Positions 9,911-18,780 of a DNA stretch of 64,000 nucleotides are shown piece after piece. Made by a program: the position numbers and the translations under genes. The notes beneath the pieces were generated by a model. It was not told the origin of the DNA, ran no database searches, and worked only from the letters and a program-made list of their open reading frames with translations. The first letter of the stretch is position 1. Each line of letters opens with the position of its first letter. Source of the stretch: Tianweitania sp. UT-5YL-CI-8 (lineage in GTDB: Bacteria; Pseudomonadota; Alphaproteobacteria; Rhizobiales; Rhizobiaceae); the NCBI RefSeq assembly GCF_030010215.1, contig NZ_JASCRR010000009.1:1-64000 (forward strand), read 5' to 3'.

Positions 9911-11179
9911 GTGAACCATTTCGATTACCGCGACGGCGTGCTTCACGCCGAGGACGTGTCCATACCCGCTATCGCGGCTGCCGTCGGCACCCCGTTCTAT
10001 TGCTACTCCACCGCCACGCTGACGCGCCATTTCCGCGTCTTCTCGGACGCCTTTTCCGGTCTCGATTCGCTCGTCTGCTATGCGATGAAGGCGAATTCGA
10101 ACCAGGCCGTGCTGAAGACGCTCGCCCGGCTCGGCGCCGGCGCGGACGTGGTCTCCGAGGGTGAGTTGCGCCGGGCGCTCGCCGCCGGCATACCTGCGAG
10201 CAAAGTGTTGTTTTCAGGTGTCGGCAAGACTGTCCGCGAGATGGATTTCGCCCTGGAAGCGGGTATTCTCTGCTTCAACGTCGAATCCGAACCCGAGCTC
10301 GAGCAACTCTCCGCCCGCGCCACCGCGCTGGGCAAGACAGCCCATGTTTCGCTACGCATCAACCCAGATGTCGATGCCAAGACGCACAAGAAGATCTCGA
10401 CCGGCAAGGCCGAGAACAAATTCGGCGTTCCGTGGCAGCGCGCCCGCGAGGTCTATGCCCGCATCGCCGAACTGCCCGGCCTTAAGGCAACCGGCATTGA
10501 CATGCATATCGGCAGTCAGATCACCGATCTGCAGCCTTTCGACGATGCCTTCGCACTGCTCGGGGAGATGGTCGGCACCCTGCGCGCCGACGGCCATGCG
10601 CTCGAACATGTCGATGTCGGCGGCGGCCTTGGCGTGCCCTACCGCACCGACAACAACCCACCGCCCCTCCCCGACGCCTATTCGGCCATCGTGCGCAAGC
10701 ATATGAGCGGGCTCGGCCTCAAGATCATGTTCGAACCCGGCCGCCTTCTGGTTGGCAATGCCGGCATCCTTGTGTCGGAAGTCATCTTCGTGAAGGAAGG
10801 CGAAGCCAAGAACTTCCTCATCGTCGATGCAGCGATGAACGACCTGATCCGGCCGACGCTCTACGATGCGTTCCACGATATCCGGCCCGTCATCCAGCCG
10901 GCGTCGGATGCCGCCTACATGAATGTCGATGTCGTCGGCCCCGTCTGCGAGACCGGCGACTATCTCGGCCATGACCGCAACCTGCCGAAGCTGAAGACCG
11001 GCGACCTTATCGCCGTCGGCACGGCCGGCGCCTATGGCGCGGTCCAGGCATCGACCTACAACACCCGCCTCCTCATTCCCGAAGTGCTGGTCAATGGCGA
11101 CGCCTTCCACGTCATCCGCCCGCGCGAAACCTATGAAGAGCTGATCGGGCGCGATTCCATTCCCGCCTGGCTCGACTGA
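9911..11179 (+). CDS. lysA: Diaminopimelate decarboxylase
   Basis: PLP-dependent decarboxylation of meso-diaminopimelate to lysine. The 422-residue protein has the PLP-lysine motif CYAMKANSN (about 56-64), HIGSQI, the glycine loop VGGGLGVPY, EPGRLLVGNAG, and the C-terminal active-site Cys motif GPVCETGDYLG. The GTG start at 9911 gives MNHFDYRDGVLHAEDV, the normal rhizobial N-terminus. It starts 16 bp after lptM and is likely co-transcribed with it. Confidence 0.97.
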   Translation: MNHFDYRDGVLHAEDVSIPAIAAAVGTPFYCYSTATLTRHFRVFSDAFSGLDSLVCYAMKANSNQAVLKTLARLGAGADVVSEGELRRALAAGIPASKVLFSGVGKTVREMDFALEAGILCFNVESEPELEQLSARATALGKTAHVSLRINPDVDAKTHKKISTGKAENKFGVPWQRAREVYARIAELPGLKATGIDMHIGSQITDLQPFDDAFALLGEMVGTLRADGHALEHVDVGGGLGVPYRTDNNPPPLPDAYSAIVRKHMSGLGLKIMFEPGRLLVGNAGILVSEVIFVKEGEAKNFLIVDAAMNDLIRPTLYDAFHDIRPVIQPASDAAYMNVDVVGPVCETGDYLGHDRNLPKLKTGDLIAVGTAGAYGAVQASTYNTRLLIPEVLVNGDAFHVIRPRETYEELIGRDSIPAWLD

Positions 11180-11241
11180 GGACCGCTCCCGCGGTGGCGC
11201 CATGTTGCCGCGCATCGGTGCTGGGTGATCGGACGCCATCA

Positions 11242-11270
11242 TTGACGAGCGGCTATTTGTGAACTACAGT
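11242..11270 (+). promoter_or_regulatory. Sigma-70-type promoter of the toxin-antitoxin pair
   Basis: TTGACG (11242-11247, 5/6) and TACAGT (11265-11270, 4/6) are 17 bp apart. The predicted start point, about 7 bp further, falls at or just before the toxin ATG at 11279. Confidence 0.6.
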
Positions 11271-11279
11271 TCACAAATA
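11254..11279. promoter_or_regulatory. Perfect inverted repeat, likely TA autoregulatory operator
   Basis: TATTTGTGAAC (11254-11264) and GTTCACAAATA (11269-11279) are exact complements around a 4-bp centre. The site covers the -10 hexamer and reaches the first base of the toxin start codon. Type II antitoxins with a helix-turn-helix typically bind such sites to repress their own operon. Confidence 0.75.
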
Positions 11280-11566
11280 TGAAGGTTCGTAAGACCGCTG
11301 TCTTTTCGGATTGGGTGAAGAACCTGCGGGATATCCGGGCCAGAGTCCGGATACAGGTTCGCGTTGACCGTCTTGCAGTTGGCAACTTTGGCGATGCCAA
11401 GTTTTTCGACGGTATTGGCGAACTTCGGGTCGACTATGGTCCCGGTTATCGAATCTATTTTGTCCGGCGCGGCAGCACTGTCGTCATTCTTATTTGCGGC
11501 GGCGACAAGTCAACGCAGAAGTCGGACATCAGGCGAGCCATCGAGATGGCGAAGGAAATCGAATGA
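11279..11566 (+). CDS. Toxin of a type II TA system (RelE/HigB-like, Gp49 family)
   Basis: A 95-residue basic protein of the RelE/ParE fold group often annotated 'addiction module killer protein'. Typical features are FSDWVKNLRDIRARVRIQVRV, the core GIGELRVDYGPGYRIYFVRRG, and the C-terminal LICGGDKSTQKSDIRRAIEMA. Relatives are ribosome-dependent mRNA interferases, but the target is not shown by sequence. Toxin precedes antitoxin, as in HigBA. No Shine-Dalgarno sequence precedes the ATG. The stop overlaps the antitoxin start (ATGA). Confidence 0.88.
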   Translation: MKVRKTAVFSDWVKNLRDIRARVRIQVRVDRLAVGNFGDAKFFDGIGELRVDYGPGYRIYFVRRGSTVVILICGGDKSTQKSDIRRAIEMAKEIE

Positions 11567-11856
11567 CGATCGAAACGACGAAATGGGATTCAGCCGAATA
11601 TCTCAAGGCTGAGGAGGATATCCTTGCCTATCTCGAAGCTGCATTCGAAGATGGGGACCCTGCCCTCATAAAGCACGCGCTAAAAGTTATCGCCCGGGCA
11701 AGAGGCATGACGGCGATTGCCAAGGACGCAGGTGTTACCCGCGAAGCCTTGTACAAAGCGCTTAGCGAGAAAGGCGACCCCAAGCTGTCGACCCTGCTCG
11801 GGGTCATGCGGGCGCTGGGCCTCAGCCTCGCGGCGAAAAAGTCGGAAGCCGCCTGA
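11563..11856 (+). CDS. Antitoxin of the TA pair, HTH type
   Basis: A 97-residue antitoxin of the 'probable addiction module antidote' (HigA-like) group. The N-terminal half is acidic (SAEYLKAEEDILAYLEAAFEDGD) and would cover the toxin; the C-terminal half is a helix-turn-helix (MTAIAKDAGVTREALYKALS, KGDPKLSTLLGVMRALGL). The ATG overlaps the toxin TGA, indicating coupled translation. The palindrome over the promoter is the likely binding site. Confidence 0.88.
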   Translation: MTIETTKWDSAEYLKAEEDILAYLEAAFEDGDPALIKHALKVIARARGMTAIAKDAGVTREALYKALSEKGDPKLSTLLGVMRALGLSLAAKKSEAA

Positions 11857-11982
11857 GGTGGCTAAGAAAAGGCATGCGGCTGCATCTTCACGATTTCGCG
11901 ACGCGCCTCGCCTTTGCCTCTATTGGTGCTATTCTCTAACAAAGTAGCTGCGTCCCTGACGCCGCATCACCCGGAAAGGCCG

Positions 11983-14538
11983 ATGACGGAACCTCAGAGC
12001 ACAGGCAATCCCGACACGCTTGCATCGCGCCTCGGCGCACGGCGCCTCCTTACCGGAACGACGCTGCTGATTGAGCGTGCCTGGCCCTTGGTGCTGCCGC
12101 TTCTGATAACTTTCAGCCTCTTTGCCAGCCTGTCCTGGCTCGGTATCTTCCGCATCGTGCCGGAATGGGCGCGCTTGGGGCTTCTCGGCTTAGCGGCACT
12201 TGCCCTGCTCGGTTCGCTCTATCCGCTGCGCTATCTCCGCCTGCCCGCCCGCACCGAAATCGACCGCCGCATCGAAAGCGCCAATGCGCTGGAACACACG
12301 CCCGTTCTGGTCCAGCACGACCGACTGACCGGCACGGAAGACAGCTTTTCCCAAGCCTTGTGGCAGGAACACCGCCGCCGCATGGCCGACAAACTCAAGG
12401 GTCTCGGCGGCGACCTGCCCCGAGCCGGCATGCCTGAGCGCGACCCGTGGGGCCTGCGGTCGGCTGTCGCCCTGCTTCTGGTCGCGGCCTTTGCCTTCTC
12501 GTTCGGTCCGATGGGCGGCGATCTGCGCGACGGTTTTCGCGCCCACAGCGGCGTAGAAGCTGTGCCGCCGCGCATCGATGCCTGGATCACGCCGCCTACC
12601 TATACCGGCAAGGCGCCGATTTTCCTCGCTGCCACTGCCGAGCCGAACCCCGCCCCAATTGTCGTGCCGGAAGGCAGCGACATCGCGCTGCGCATCACCG
12701 GAGGGCCGGGCAACGAGACGCTGACCTTTACGGACATGGCTGAAAAATCAGCCGAAATCCCGCCGATGGGTGCGGCTGCCGACACGCCGGCACCTGCTGA
12801 AAGCCCATCAGCGGCACCGCGCCAGTTCACCGGAAAGCTCGATGCAGACGGCACGCTTGCGCTCGCCGCCGATGGCGAAAGCCTGGCAAGCTGGCGCTTC
12901 GCGGTCACCCCGGACAAGGCACCGGTAATCCGTTTTGCCGGCGAACCGCGTCAGGCCGCCAACGGCACGTTGGAACTTGGCTATGTCATCGAGGATGACT
13001 ACGGCGCAGCCTCTGCCAAGTCGGATTTCAAGCTGACCGACGCTCAGAAGCCCGGTGCCCGTCCCCTCTACGCCGCGCCTGAAATGCCGCTGGCCCTGCC
13101 GCGCGGCACCAATCGCGACAAGCCGGCGCGCTCGACGCGCGACCTGACCGAACATGTCTGGGCCGGCGTTCCCGTCGACCTGACGCTGCTCGCCACCGAC
13201 GATGCCGGCCAGGAAGCCAGAAGCGAGACCAAGACCTTCATCCTGCCGGAAAAACAGTTCCTCAACCCGCTGGCCCGCGCCGTCATCGAGCAGCGCCGTA
13301 TGCTTGGGCTCGACGCCAACGCCAAGCCGGAGGTGATCGGCCTAATCGATGCGATCACGCTGCGGCCGGAAGACACGTTCGAAAACACTGCAAACTATCT
13401 CGCCATCATGAGCGCGCGCAGCCGCCTCGACATGGCAAAGTCCGAAGACGAACTGCGTGGCGTGGTCGACTATTTCTGGGAGATCGCGCTCGGCATCGAA
13501 CAAGGCTCGCTGTCGGACGCCGAACGCCGGCTGCAGGCCGCCCAGAAGGCGCTGCAGGAGGCGCTTGAAAACGGCGCCAGCGACGAGGAGATCGAGCAGC
13601 GCATGGCTGAGCTGCGCCAGGCGATGGACGAGTTCCTGCGCGAATTCGCCCAGCGGTCGCAGCAGAACCAGAATCAGGCGCAGATGCCGGAGAACATGCA
13701 GACGCTGCGCCAGAGCGATCTGGACAAGATGATGGACCAGATCGAAAACCTCGCCAAGTCGGGCAATCGCGACAAGGCGCAGGAGCTGCTATCGCAATTG
13801 CAGGACATGATGAACAACCTGCAGATGGCGCGTCCCCAGCAGGGTCAGCAAGGTCAGCAGAACAGCGAGATGCGCCAGCAGATGGACAAGCTGGGCGAGA
13901 TCATGCGCCGCCAGCAGGAGATGATGAACGAGACCCACCGCATGGACCAGATGCAGCGCGGCCAGCAAGGTGAGCAGGGCGAGCAGCAGCCGGGGCAGCA
14001 AGGCCAACAGGGTCAGCAAGGTGAGGGCCGGCCGATGACGCCGGAGGAGTTCGCCGACGCGATGCGGCAGTTGCAGGAAGGCCAGGGCCAGTTGCAGCAG
14101 GATCTCCAGGGCTTGCAGAAAGGACTTGAGGGTCTCGGCATTCAGCCAAGCGAAGGCTTTGGCCAGGCCGGCGAAGCCATGGGCGAAGCGGAAGGCTCGC
14201 TTGGACGCGGCGAAGGCGAGAATGCCGTCGGCGAACAGGGCCGTGCGCTGGAGGCGCTGCGCCAGGGCGCCCAGGACATGATGCAGCAGTTGCAAGCCAT
14301 GCAGGGCGACGAAGGCGGCGGTCAGGAAGGCGGACGCCAGCAGAGCTCCGATCGAGACCCGCTCGGCCGCCCCCGCGCCACGACCGGACCGGACTTTGGC
14401 GATTCCGTCACCGTACCCGACGAGATCGACGTCCAGCGCGCGCGCCAGATCCTCGAAGCCATCCGCAAGCGCCTCGGCAATGCGCTGAGTCCCGACCTCG
14501 AACGCAGCTATCTCGAACGCCTGTTGCAATTGCAGTAG
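11983..14538 (+). CDS. DUF4175 / TIGR02302 family membrane protein
   Basis: An 851-residue protein of the alphaproteobacterial TIGR02302 (DUF4175) family, function not established. Two hydrophobic segments near the N-terminus (about 28-73) and one near 155-175 anchor it; a large periplasmic part follows (DAWITPPTYTGKAPIF, about 195). Residues about 500-800 are coiled-coil-like and extremely Gln-rich, with repeated GQQGQQ/GEQGEQ blocks. The ATG at 11983 (MTEPQSTGN) fits homologues better than an upstream frame opening at 11914. A high Gln/Gly content in the repeats makes slippage plausible. It converges with the DUF2125 gene, 33 bp away. Confidence 0.88.
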   Translation: MTEPQSTGNPDTLASRLGARRLLTGTTLLIERAWPLVLPLLITFSLFASLSWLGIFRIVPEWARLGLLGLAALALLGSLYPLRYLRLPARTEIDRRIESANALEHTPVLVQHDRLTGTEDSFSQALWQEHRRRMADKLKGLGGDLPRAGMPERDPWGLRSAVALLLVAAFAFSFGPMGGDLRDGFRAHSGVEAVPPRIDAWITPPTYTGKAPIFLAATAEPNPAPIVVPEGSDIALRITGGPGNETLTFTDMAEKSAEIPPMGAAADTPAPAESPSAAPRQFTGKLDADGTLALAADGESLASWRFAVTPDKAPVIRFAGEPRQAANGTLELGYVIEDDYGAASAKSDFKLTDAQKPGARPLYAAPEMPLALPRGTNRDKPARSTRDLTEHVWAGVPVDLTLLATDDAGQEARSETKTFILPEKQFLNPLARAVIEQRRMLGLDANAKPEVIGLIDAITLRPEDTFENTANYLAIMSARSRLDMAKSEDELRGVVDYFWEIALGIEQGSLSDAERRLQAAQKALQEALENGASDEEIEQRMAELRQAMDEFLREFAQRSQQNQNQAQMPENMQTLRQSDLDKMMDQIENLAKSGNRDKAQELLSQLQDMMNNLQMARPQQGQQGQQNSEMRQQMDKLGEIMRRQQEMMNETHRMDQMQRGQQGEQGEQQPGQQGQQGQQGEGRPMTPEEFADAMRQLQEGQGQLQQDLQGLQKGLEGLGIQPSEGFGQAGEAMGEAEGSLGRGEGENAVGEQGRALEALRQGAQDMMQQLQAMQGDEGGGQEGGRQQSSDRDPLGRPRATTGPDFGDSVTVPDEIDVQRARQILEAIRKRLGNALSPDLERSYLERLLQLQ

Positions 14539-14571
14539 GTTTACGCCACCAGGACCACGTGGGGCGGTCGG

Positions 14572-15567
14572 TCAGATCGGGGGGATTTGCGCCAGCGTAA
14601 AGAATGAAAATCCAATGCGCCCCTTGTTGATGGATACGGGCGCGCGGGTCTGGCCGCCGGCCTGGATCGCCAGCAGGATGTTGCGGATATTGCTGCCCTG
14701 TTCGGGGATCGCTCCCGCCAGGACGTCGCCCAGCTTGCCGGTGTTCTGCCACGATACCGTCAACTGAGCGTCGATCAGCCCGTCTTGATCGATGGAAAAA
14801 GGACCGCTGAGCGAAATGCTCGCGCCTCCCGCCGAAAGCTGCAGCTGGTGGATGACGCCCGACTTGCCGCGCAGCCCTTCGGGTCCGCTGCGCTCCAGCA
14901 ACAACGGCACGCCGCCGTTGAGCGTGACATCGCTGGCGCCGTCGAGAGGTGGCAAGGTACGCTCGCCCAGAATATTCTGGTCGATCTCAAGGCCGTTGAA
15001 CGTACCGGCCCAATTGAGATCGTCACCGGTGGGCACGAGATGCCCCTCCGTCGTGGCGGCATTGAACAGGAAGACCGGATCGCCCTCCTCCGGATCGGTC
15101 TGCACGGACAGGCCTTCGGCCTGCAGCGAAATGCGCTGCGGCAAGGGCCGGGCGAGACGAACGCTCGCCTTGAGATCATCCCAATCGATCCAGAGCGGCG
15201 ACACGCCGGGAGCCTCGGTGCGAAGCGGACCGTCGAGCTCCGCCACGGTCAGGAATGGTTGAAAAAGCTGTGCCCCCGTTCTGAGACGACCGGCCGATGC
15301 CGCGATGCGGCGGCCATTATCCTGATAGTCGAGGCCATCGCATGTCAGGCCAATGCGCATAGGAAATCCCTCGACGCGGCGGTTGAGACATTCCGCGACA
15401 ACGTCTCCTCTGTTGAGACGCGTCAAGCCCGCATCGACCTCGCGCTCGATGCGGCCTGCCAACCAGAGCCAGCCGGCGGTATAGCCGCCGAACAGCACCA
15501 CGACGAGCACCGTCAGCCAAAGGATACGGCGGCCGTAATTGGGTTTCCGGGCGGTGCTTGACGGCAT
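14572..15567 (-). CDS. DUF2125 domain protein, envelope-anchored
   Basis: A 331-residue protein with one N-terminal transmembrane helix (about 12-35) and a periplasmic DUF2125 domain. GGYTAGWLWLAGRIEREVDAGL right after the helix, the paired cysteines (ECLNR and GLTCDGL) and the beta-rich remainder are typical of this alphaproteobacterial family. Function unknown. The ATG at 15567 (MPSSTARKPNYGRR) is preferred to the upstream in-frame start at 15609. It is divergent from the chaC-like gene with about 65 bp between start codons. Confidence 0.85.
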   Translation of the reverse strand: MPSSTARKPNYGRRILWLTVLVVVLFGGYTAGWLWLAGRIEREVDAGLTRLNRGDVVAECLNRRVEGFPMRIGLTCDGLDYQDNGRRIAASAGRLRTGAQLFQPFLTVAELDGPLRTEAPGVSPLWIDWDDLKASVRLARPLPQRISLQAEGLSVQTDPEEGDPVFLFNAATTEGHLVPTGDDLNWAGTFNGLEIDQNILGERTLPPLDGASDVTLNGGVPLLLERSGPEGLRGKSGVIHQLQLSAGGASISLSGPFSIDQDGLIDAQLTVSWQNTGKLGDVLAGAIPEQGSNIRNILLAIQAGGQTRAPVSINKGRIGFSFFTLAQIPPI

Positions 15568-15631
15568 GCTGCGGCTCTCGCTAGGGCTGTGGATGCGGTT
15601 TTTCCGCATGTCAGATGTTTGGTGCTGCGAT

Positions 15632-16153
15632 ATGGGCGATTTTTGGGTGTTTGGCTATGGTTCGCTGATGTGGCGGCCCGGATTCGCACATGTCGAGACG
15701 CATCGTGCGCGCCTCTTCGGCTTCCGGCGCGCACTCTGCATCCATTCGCATATCTATCGCGGCACGCCGGAACGGCCAGGGCTCGTCATGGGGCTGGACC
15801 GTGGCGGCTCCTGCGTCGGCCTCGCCTTTCGTGTGCCGGAAGAGTTGCGCGACGAGGTCGTCGGCTATCTGCGCGAACGCGAATTGGTCACCAGCGTCTA
15901 TCTCGAACGCACGCTGCCATTGAAGCTTGCCAACGGCACGATCGTGCCGGCGATCTGCTATGTCGCCGACATCCATCACGAGCAATATGCCGGGCATCTC
16001 GATCCGGTGGATGCAGCCGCCATCGTGTCCGGCGCGGTCGGCCAGTCGGGACCGAACGAGGAATATGTGCTCAACACGCTGGAGCATCTCCGCGCGCTCG
16101 GCATCCGCGACCACTGGCTGGAAGAGGTCGGTCGGCTGATCAGCCGACCGTAA
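15632..16153 (+). CDS. ChaC-like gamma-glutamylcyclotransferase
   Basis: Predicted to cleave glutathione to 5-oxoproline and Cys-Gly (ChaC family), cytoplasmic. The 173-residue protein begins WVFGYGSLMWRPGF, containing the YGSL substrate loop, and has RGTPERPGLVMGLDRGGSC and the catalytic-glutamate region YLRERELVTSVYLERTL. The ATG at 15632 gives the family N-terminus; an ATG at 15608 would add eight residues, and no ribosome site decides between them. The 3' end overlaps the convergent plsC gene by 14 bp inside a perfect 22-bp palindrome. Confidence 0.88.
   Translation: MGDFWVFGYGSLMWRPGFAHVETHRARLFGFRRALCIHSHIYRGTPERPGLVMGLDRGGSCVGLAFRVPEELRDEVVGYLRERELVTSVYLERTLPLKLANGTIVPAICYVADIHHEQYAGHLDPVDAAAIVSGAVGQSGPNEEYVLNTLEHLRALGIRDHWLEEVGRLISRP
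16129..16150. repeat. Perfect 22-bp palindrome across two convergent gene ends
   Basis: CGGTCGGCTGA (16129-16139) is followed directly by its reverse complement. The plsC stop lies inside it and the chaC stop immediately after. A G+C-rich hairpin could form in either transcript and act as a two-way termination or stability element, though without a T run. Confidence 0.6.
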
Positions 16154-16928
16154 CGCCCAGTTCCTGCAGCCGTTTGACGGCGGTCGGCGGCATCGGCGGG
16201 GGATTTTCAGAGCGAGCAGCCTCGGTCAGCAACGCATCGCATCCAGCCTCTGTCTCGGCGATCAGGCGCTGCATGAACACCTCCTTGTCCAATCCCGGAG
16301 GAATCGGAGCCAGGAACCGGGCCTTGATGGTGCCGGGATGACGCAGGAACTTGCGGCGCGGCCAATAAAGCCCCGCGACATGGGCGACCGGCACGACCGG
16401 CATGCCGAGAGCGGCATAGATTTCGGCGATGCCCCATTTGTAGGACGGCTCGGCGCCGGGCGGTCGACGGGTGCCCTCTGGATAGATGATGAGCTGGCGG
16501 TCGTGCTCCATTTCCTTCTTCGTCAGCACCAGCACTTTTTTCAATGCGGCAGCGCGTTTGCCCCGGTCCACCGGGATCATCCGCATCTTCTGAATGTACC
16601 AGCCGAAGAACGGGATCCAGGTCAGTTCGCGCTTGAGGATGTAGAGCGGGTCGCGCAGATAGGGAAAGAAGGCGATCGTATCCCAGAAGGACTGGTGCTT
16701 GGGCGCCAGGATGAAGGAGCCGGCCGGCAGGTTTTCCATGCCAGTGATCTCGCTCTTGGTGCCGGCGATCTTCTCTTGCAGCCACAGGCTGGTGCGCGAC
16801 CAGAATTTCGGCACGAACCAGGCGCGGTGGCGTGGCGACAAGAAGTAATAGGGTGTCCAGAAAATCATCTGGAACACCAGGTTGGTGTAGAAAGCGGCGT
16901 TGAAAGCCAAAGAGCGTATTTGCAGCAT
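16140..16928 (-). CDS. plsC: 1-acyl-sn-glycerol-3-phosphate acyltransferase
   Basis: Second acylation in phosphatidic acid synthesis, at the inner membrane. The 262-residue protein has a hydrophobic N-terminal segment (about 6-28), the catalytic HX4D box (KHQSFWDT, about 88-95), the glycerol-3-phosphate binding block IPVDRGKR and the YPEGTRR motif. The ATG at 16928 is used; a GTG six codons upstream is possible. Related acyltransferases with other acceptors (for example OlsA in ornithine lipid synthesis) cannot be excluded from sequence alone. Confidence 0.88.
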   Translation of the reverse strand: MLQIRSLAFNAAFYTNLVFQMIFWTPYYFLSPRHRAWFVPKFWSRTSLWLQEKIAGTKSEITGMENLPAGSFILAPKHQSFWDTIAFFPYLRDPLYILKRELTWIPFFGWYIQKMRMIPVDRGKRAAALKKVLVLTKKEMEHDRQLIIYPEGTRRPPGAEPSYKWGIAEIYAALGMPVVPVAHVAGLYWPRRKFLRHPGTIKARFLAPIPPGLDKEVFMQRLIAETEAGCDALLTEAARSENPPPMPPTAVKRLQELGVTVG

Positions 16929-16993
16929 AAAATGAGAAGCCCGCACGTTTTCCGCTGGTTACACGATGCCCCTCGAAATGGAAACTGGCTGAT

Positions 16994-17707
16994 TCAATCA
17001 GGCGATGCGGCGAGTATCTTCAAACCGTCCGGCGTCTGCCGCAACGGCAGGACGGCGCGGCCCAGCGAGAACAAATATTTGTTGTACTCGGTGAACAACA
17101 CCCGCAACGCCTCGGGCTTGGTCAGCCACTCGCCATTGTCGAGCTTCGAGTTGACCACCGGATAAGGGCTGAGTTCCGCGCCCTCCAGCAGACGGCTCAT
17201 TTCCAACATCGTGCGGGGCATATGGTAGTTGTTGGTGACGAGGATCACTCGGTCATAATCATGGTCGCGCACCCATTTCGCGCTTTCTTCGGCGTTTCCG
17301 ATGGTGTCGAGAGCGGCATGGTCGATGTCGACGCAGCAGGAAAACAGGCTCTTGTCGCCGCCGGTCGCAGCCTGCAGCGACTTGCGCCCGGCTGCCGGAT
17401 GCACGCCGCTGATCAACAGCCTCGCGCCCTTACCCGACTTAAGCAGGTCGACGGCGGCATCGATGCGCGACTGGCCGCCCGTCAAAACAATAATCGCATC
17501 GGCCTTGGGCGGGTCGTCCGGGGTGGTCATGCGGCTGACATAGGTGGCAAAAGCGGCAAAGCCGCCGAAAAACACCAGAGCGAGCGACAAAACGGCTACG
17601 ATCAGCAAGGAAATGAAACGCACGTGAAAAGGCTTGCGCGACCGGTTCGTGCCGGTGGCGTCTTCAGGACCCCGCAGATAGTCCGCGTCGGCCGCTTCGT
17701 GGCTCAT
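16994..17707 (-). CDS. YdcF/SanA-type DUF218 envelope protein
   Basis: A 237-residue protein with one transmembrane helix (about 29-52) and a DUF218 domain: DAIIVLTGGQSRIDAAVDLL, LLISGVHP, and the C-terminal RVILVTNNYHMPRTMLEMSR. ElyC, SanA and YdcF of E. coli belong here; some members affect envelope integrity, but biochemical activity is unclear. It lies between plsC and ftsX on the same strand. Confidence 0.85.
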   Translation of the reverse strand: MSHEAADADYLRGPEDATGTNRSRKPFHVRFISLLIVAVLSLALVFFGGFAAFATYVSRMTTPDDPPKADAIIVLTGGQSRIDAAVDLLKSGKGARLLISGVHPAAGRKSLQAATGGDKSLFSCCVDIDHAALDTIGNAEESAKWVRDHDYDRVILVTNNYHMPRTMLEMSRLLEGAELSPYPVVNSKLDNGEWLTKPEALRVLFTEYNKYLFSLGRAVLPLRQTPDGLKILAASPD

Positions 17708-17787
17708 GGCCTAACCGTTAGCCTGCAAACGAGGCGTTTGATACGAGCGGATCGACACATTGGATTACGTCGTGTTGTCATCCGTGA

Positions 17788-18780
17788 TCACATCCCATCG
17801 TGGTGGTTGACATCGATCTCACTGAGGTAACGCACGACAGTCAAATGGGATGTCGCCGCCGTCAAAAAGCCGATCAGGGCAACGATGGCGGCCACGCCGA
17901 GATAGCCATTGAGCCCGATGGAGAAGTTGCCGAACAGAGCCATTGCCTGGTCGGCCTGCGGCGTTGCGAGGTTGCGCGACGACCACCAGGAAAAGACGAT
18001 GAAGACGATGACGGCGGCGACACCGCCGGCGGCGGCTCCCTTCATCCCGGTCAGCAGGAAATGCCGGTGAAACTCGCGCGCGATGAAACGCGCTTCCGCG
18101 CCGACGAAATGCAACACCTCGATGATGTGGCCGTTGCCGGCCATGGCGCCGCGCGTGGCGAAGACGACGCAGAGCACCGTGGCGGCGAGAATCAGCGCCA
18201 GCACCGAAAAGCCGATGGTGACGGTGGTGCGCGCCATGGCCACCAGCCGGTCGACCCATGTGCGGTGGTCGTCCAGCGTCGCCGAGGGGTAGAGCGGGGA
18301 AATCGCAGCCCGCATCGCCTGGAAATCGGGCGGATTGTCCTCGTCCAGCGTGACGATGACGAGACGCGGCACGGGCAGGTCGTCGATGTTGATGCCGGCA
18401 CCCAGCCATGGTTCGAGCAGGCGCGTTGTGGCGGCACGGTCGACGATGCTGGTGCCGCGCACACCTGGAAAATCCGTCGCCATGCGGGACACGTCCTGCA
18501 GCGCCTTTTCCATGTCGAGCCCATCGACGGGCTTGATCTGGATCGTCGCCTCCCGCGAAATCTGATTCTCCCAGATCGAAGCGGTGTCGCGGACGAGCGA
18601 CACCGCCCCGAAGGTCAGGCAGGACAAAAACGTCATGATCGCAATAACCAGGATCAACGCACGTCCGGCAATGTTCTGCGAGGGCACGATGGGTGCGGCA
18701 CGGCGCTTCGCGCGCGTCTGCGGGCGGCTTGTGCCCTCTTGCAGGCCGTCTTCGCGGTCTTCGGCCACGGTCTCATTCAT
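17788..18780 (-). CDS. ftsX: Cell division ABC permease FtsX
   Basis: Membrane partner of FtsE in the divisome; in other bacteria FtsEX controls septal peptidoglycan hydrolases through the periplasmic loop. The 330-residue protein has a basic cytoplasmic N-terminus, TM1 (about 41-63), an extracellular domain (about 64-175) and three C-terminal membrane helices, the FtsX/MacB permease arrangement. Its ATG overlaps the ftsE stop by 8 bp, so translation is coupled. Confidence 0.93.
   Translation of the reverse strand: MNETVAEDREDGLQEGTSRPQTRAKRRAAPIVPSQNIAGRALILVIAIMTFLSCLTFGAVSLVRDTASIWENQISREATIQIKPVDGLDMEKALQDVSRMATDFPGVRGTSIVDRAATTRLLEPWLGAGINIDDLPVPRLVIVTLDEDNPPDFQAMRAAISPLYPSATLDDHRTWVDRLVAMARTTVTIGFSVLALILAATVLCVVFATRGAMAGNGHIIEVLHFVGAEARFIAREFHRHFLLTGMKGAAAGGVAAVIVFIVFSWWSSRNLATPQADQAMALFGNFSIGLNGYLGVAAIVALIGFLTAATSHLTVVRYLSEIDVNHHDGM

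Noticed and set aside
13650-14330. Possible tandem repeat array in the Gln-rich region
   Set aside because: The CAG/CAA-rich blocks are low-complexity coding sequence of the DUF4175 protein with irregular units, not a DNA repeat array or CRISPR.
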